Of a stretch of DNA of 13,566 bases, positions 13,062-13,566 are shown piece after piece. The notes under the pieces are model-generated. The model saw only the letters and a list, made by a program, of their open reading frames with translations. It ran no database searches and was not told where the DNA came from. Each line of letters begins with the position of its first letter. Position 1 is the stretch's first letter. This DNA is from Paracoccaceae bacterium. Its GTDB lineage: Bacteria > Pseudomonadota > Alphaproteobacteria > Rhodobacterales > Rhodobacteraceae. Made by a program: the position numbers and the translations under genes. The DNA is taken from positions 1 through 13,566 of the forward strand of contig QKHF01000223.1 in NCBI GenBank assembly GCA_003250135.1, read 5' to 3'.

Positions 13062-13566
13062 ATGGCCTTCAGCTTCGATATCAAGCTCCTCATCACGATC
13101 ACCGCCGTCTTGGTGGTGCTTCTCTTGCGGTGGGGCCTCGTCGCGACGATCCGCAAGCAGTCGGACTATTTCACCGACCGGCAGCGCTGGTGGATCTCAC
13201 TGGTAAAGAACGTCTCCACCGCGCTGATCCTGGCGATGCTGTTCGTGGTCTGGGCGCCGGAGGTCGAGAAGTTCGCGCTCTCCATCACGGCTGTGGCGGT
13301 CGCCGTCGTGATCGCCACAAAGGAATTGCTGCTTTGCGTCTCCGGCGCGATCTGGCGGGGCGCGAGCCGCGCCTTCTCGGTTGGCGACTGGATCGAGGTC
13401 GCCGGGCACTCGGGCGAGGTGATCGAGGAGTCGCTGTTCTCGACGACTCTGCAGGAGCTTGACCCGACTGACTTCGAACTGACCGGCCGCACCATCTGGC
13501 TACCGAACAGCCAGTTCGTGACCAACCCGGTCGTGAACCAGAACTTTCGCAAACGGTTCATCTTCC
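13062..13566 (+). CDS. MscS-family mechanosensitive channel, N-terminal part (cut by window edge)
   Basis: The frame is open for 168 codons to the edge. MscS-type channels open under membrane tension and release solutes after osmotic downshock. Three hydrophobic stretches are seen: about 8-29, 46-65 and 69-92. The third leads into CVSGAIWRGASRAF, the pore-lining helix region, then SVGDWIEV and HSGEV at 106-119, the start of the beta domain. STTLQELD and WLPNSQFVTNPVVNQNF at about 128-163 match the family's TxL and PNS-x-x motifs. The predicted helix count (three before the beta domain) is that of small MscS, not the large MscK type. The start is ATG 13062, 16 bases after the rlmN stop, with a GAGAG element about 8 bases upstream; co-transcription with rlmN is likely. 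Confidence 0.88.
   Translation, partial: MAFSFDIKLLITITAVLVVLLLRWGLVATIRKQSDYFTDRQRWWISLVKNVSTALILAMLFVVWAPEVEKFALSITAVAVAVVIATKELLLCVSGAIWRGASRAFSVGDWIEVAGHSGEVIEESLFSTTLQELDPTDFELTGRTIWLPNSQFVTNPVVNQNFRKRFIF

Noticed and set aside
11675..13156. Long minus-strand open frame (493 codons) opposite rlmN
   Set aside because: rlmN on the plus strand is complete with all catalytic cysteines; the antisense frame has no recognisable motif and follows from codon bias.
1..13566. Mobile elements, CRISPR arrays, tRNA or rRNA genes
   Set aside because: No transposase or integrase motif, no regularly spaced repeats and no recognisable tRNA or rRNA segment on either strand by eye.

Overview
This 13.6 kb window looks like an ordinary, gene-dense piece of an alphaproteobacterial chromosome. 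GC content is high and genes are tightly packed, many overlapping as ATGA. The gene content (dapA divergent from an slt-type transglycosylase, a RhoE/RpoE-type ECF sigma factor of the Rhodobacter kind, an IalB-family protein in front of rlmN) recalls Rhodobacterales or Maricaulales; this placement is inferred from remembered family resemblance and is not resolved to genus. I see no insertion sequence, phage gene, CRISPR array, rRNA or tRNA, and no gene-free stretch longer than 180 bases.

Layout. Left edge, minus strand: the first 182 codons of dapA, cut by the window. Divergent from it, plus strand: a soluble lytic transglycosylase (slt), then a two-gene unit of a type II haloacid dehalogenase and a serine alpha/beta hydrolase joined by an ATGA overlap, then a CAP-like lipoprotein. 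That lipoprotein gene converges with the minus strand on a single shared CTAG stop. From 5137 to 10961 everything is on the minus strand. Read in transcription order, it holds an ECF sigma factor overlapping an Hpt phosphotransfer protein, an M17 leucyl aminopeptidase coupled to an NlpC/P60 peptidase, an MltB-type transglycosylase coupled to a small secreted protein, and a CigR/RcnB-like secreted protein. Right end, plus strand: an IalB-family secreted protein, rlmN, and the start of an MscS-type channel gene cut by the window.

Shared theme. Cell-wall metabolism is over-represented. DapA feeds lysine and meso-diaminopimelate synthesis. Slt and MltB cut glycan strands in the periplasm. The NlpC/P60 enzyme has no visible signal peptide and is translationally coupled to an aminopeptidase, which suggests cytosolic recycling of murein peptides.

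Most unusual points. (1) The ECF sigma gene overlaps a small Hpt-domain gene at the place where an anti-sigma factor such as ChrR would be expected. (2) Two secreted proteins, one coupled to mltB and one next to it, appear to share a C-terminal CigR-like module with very different linkers. No clearly new multi-gene system is evident; these are the best leads.
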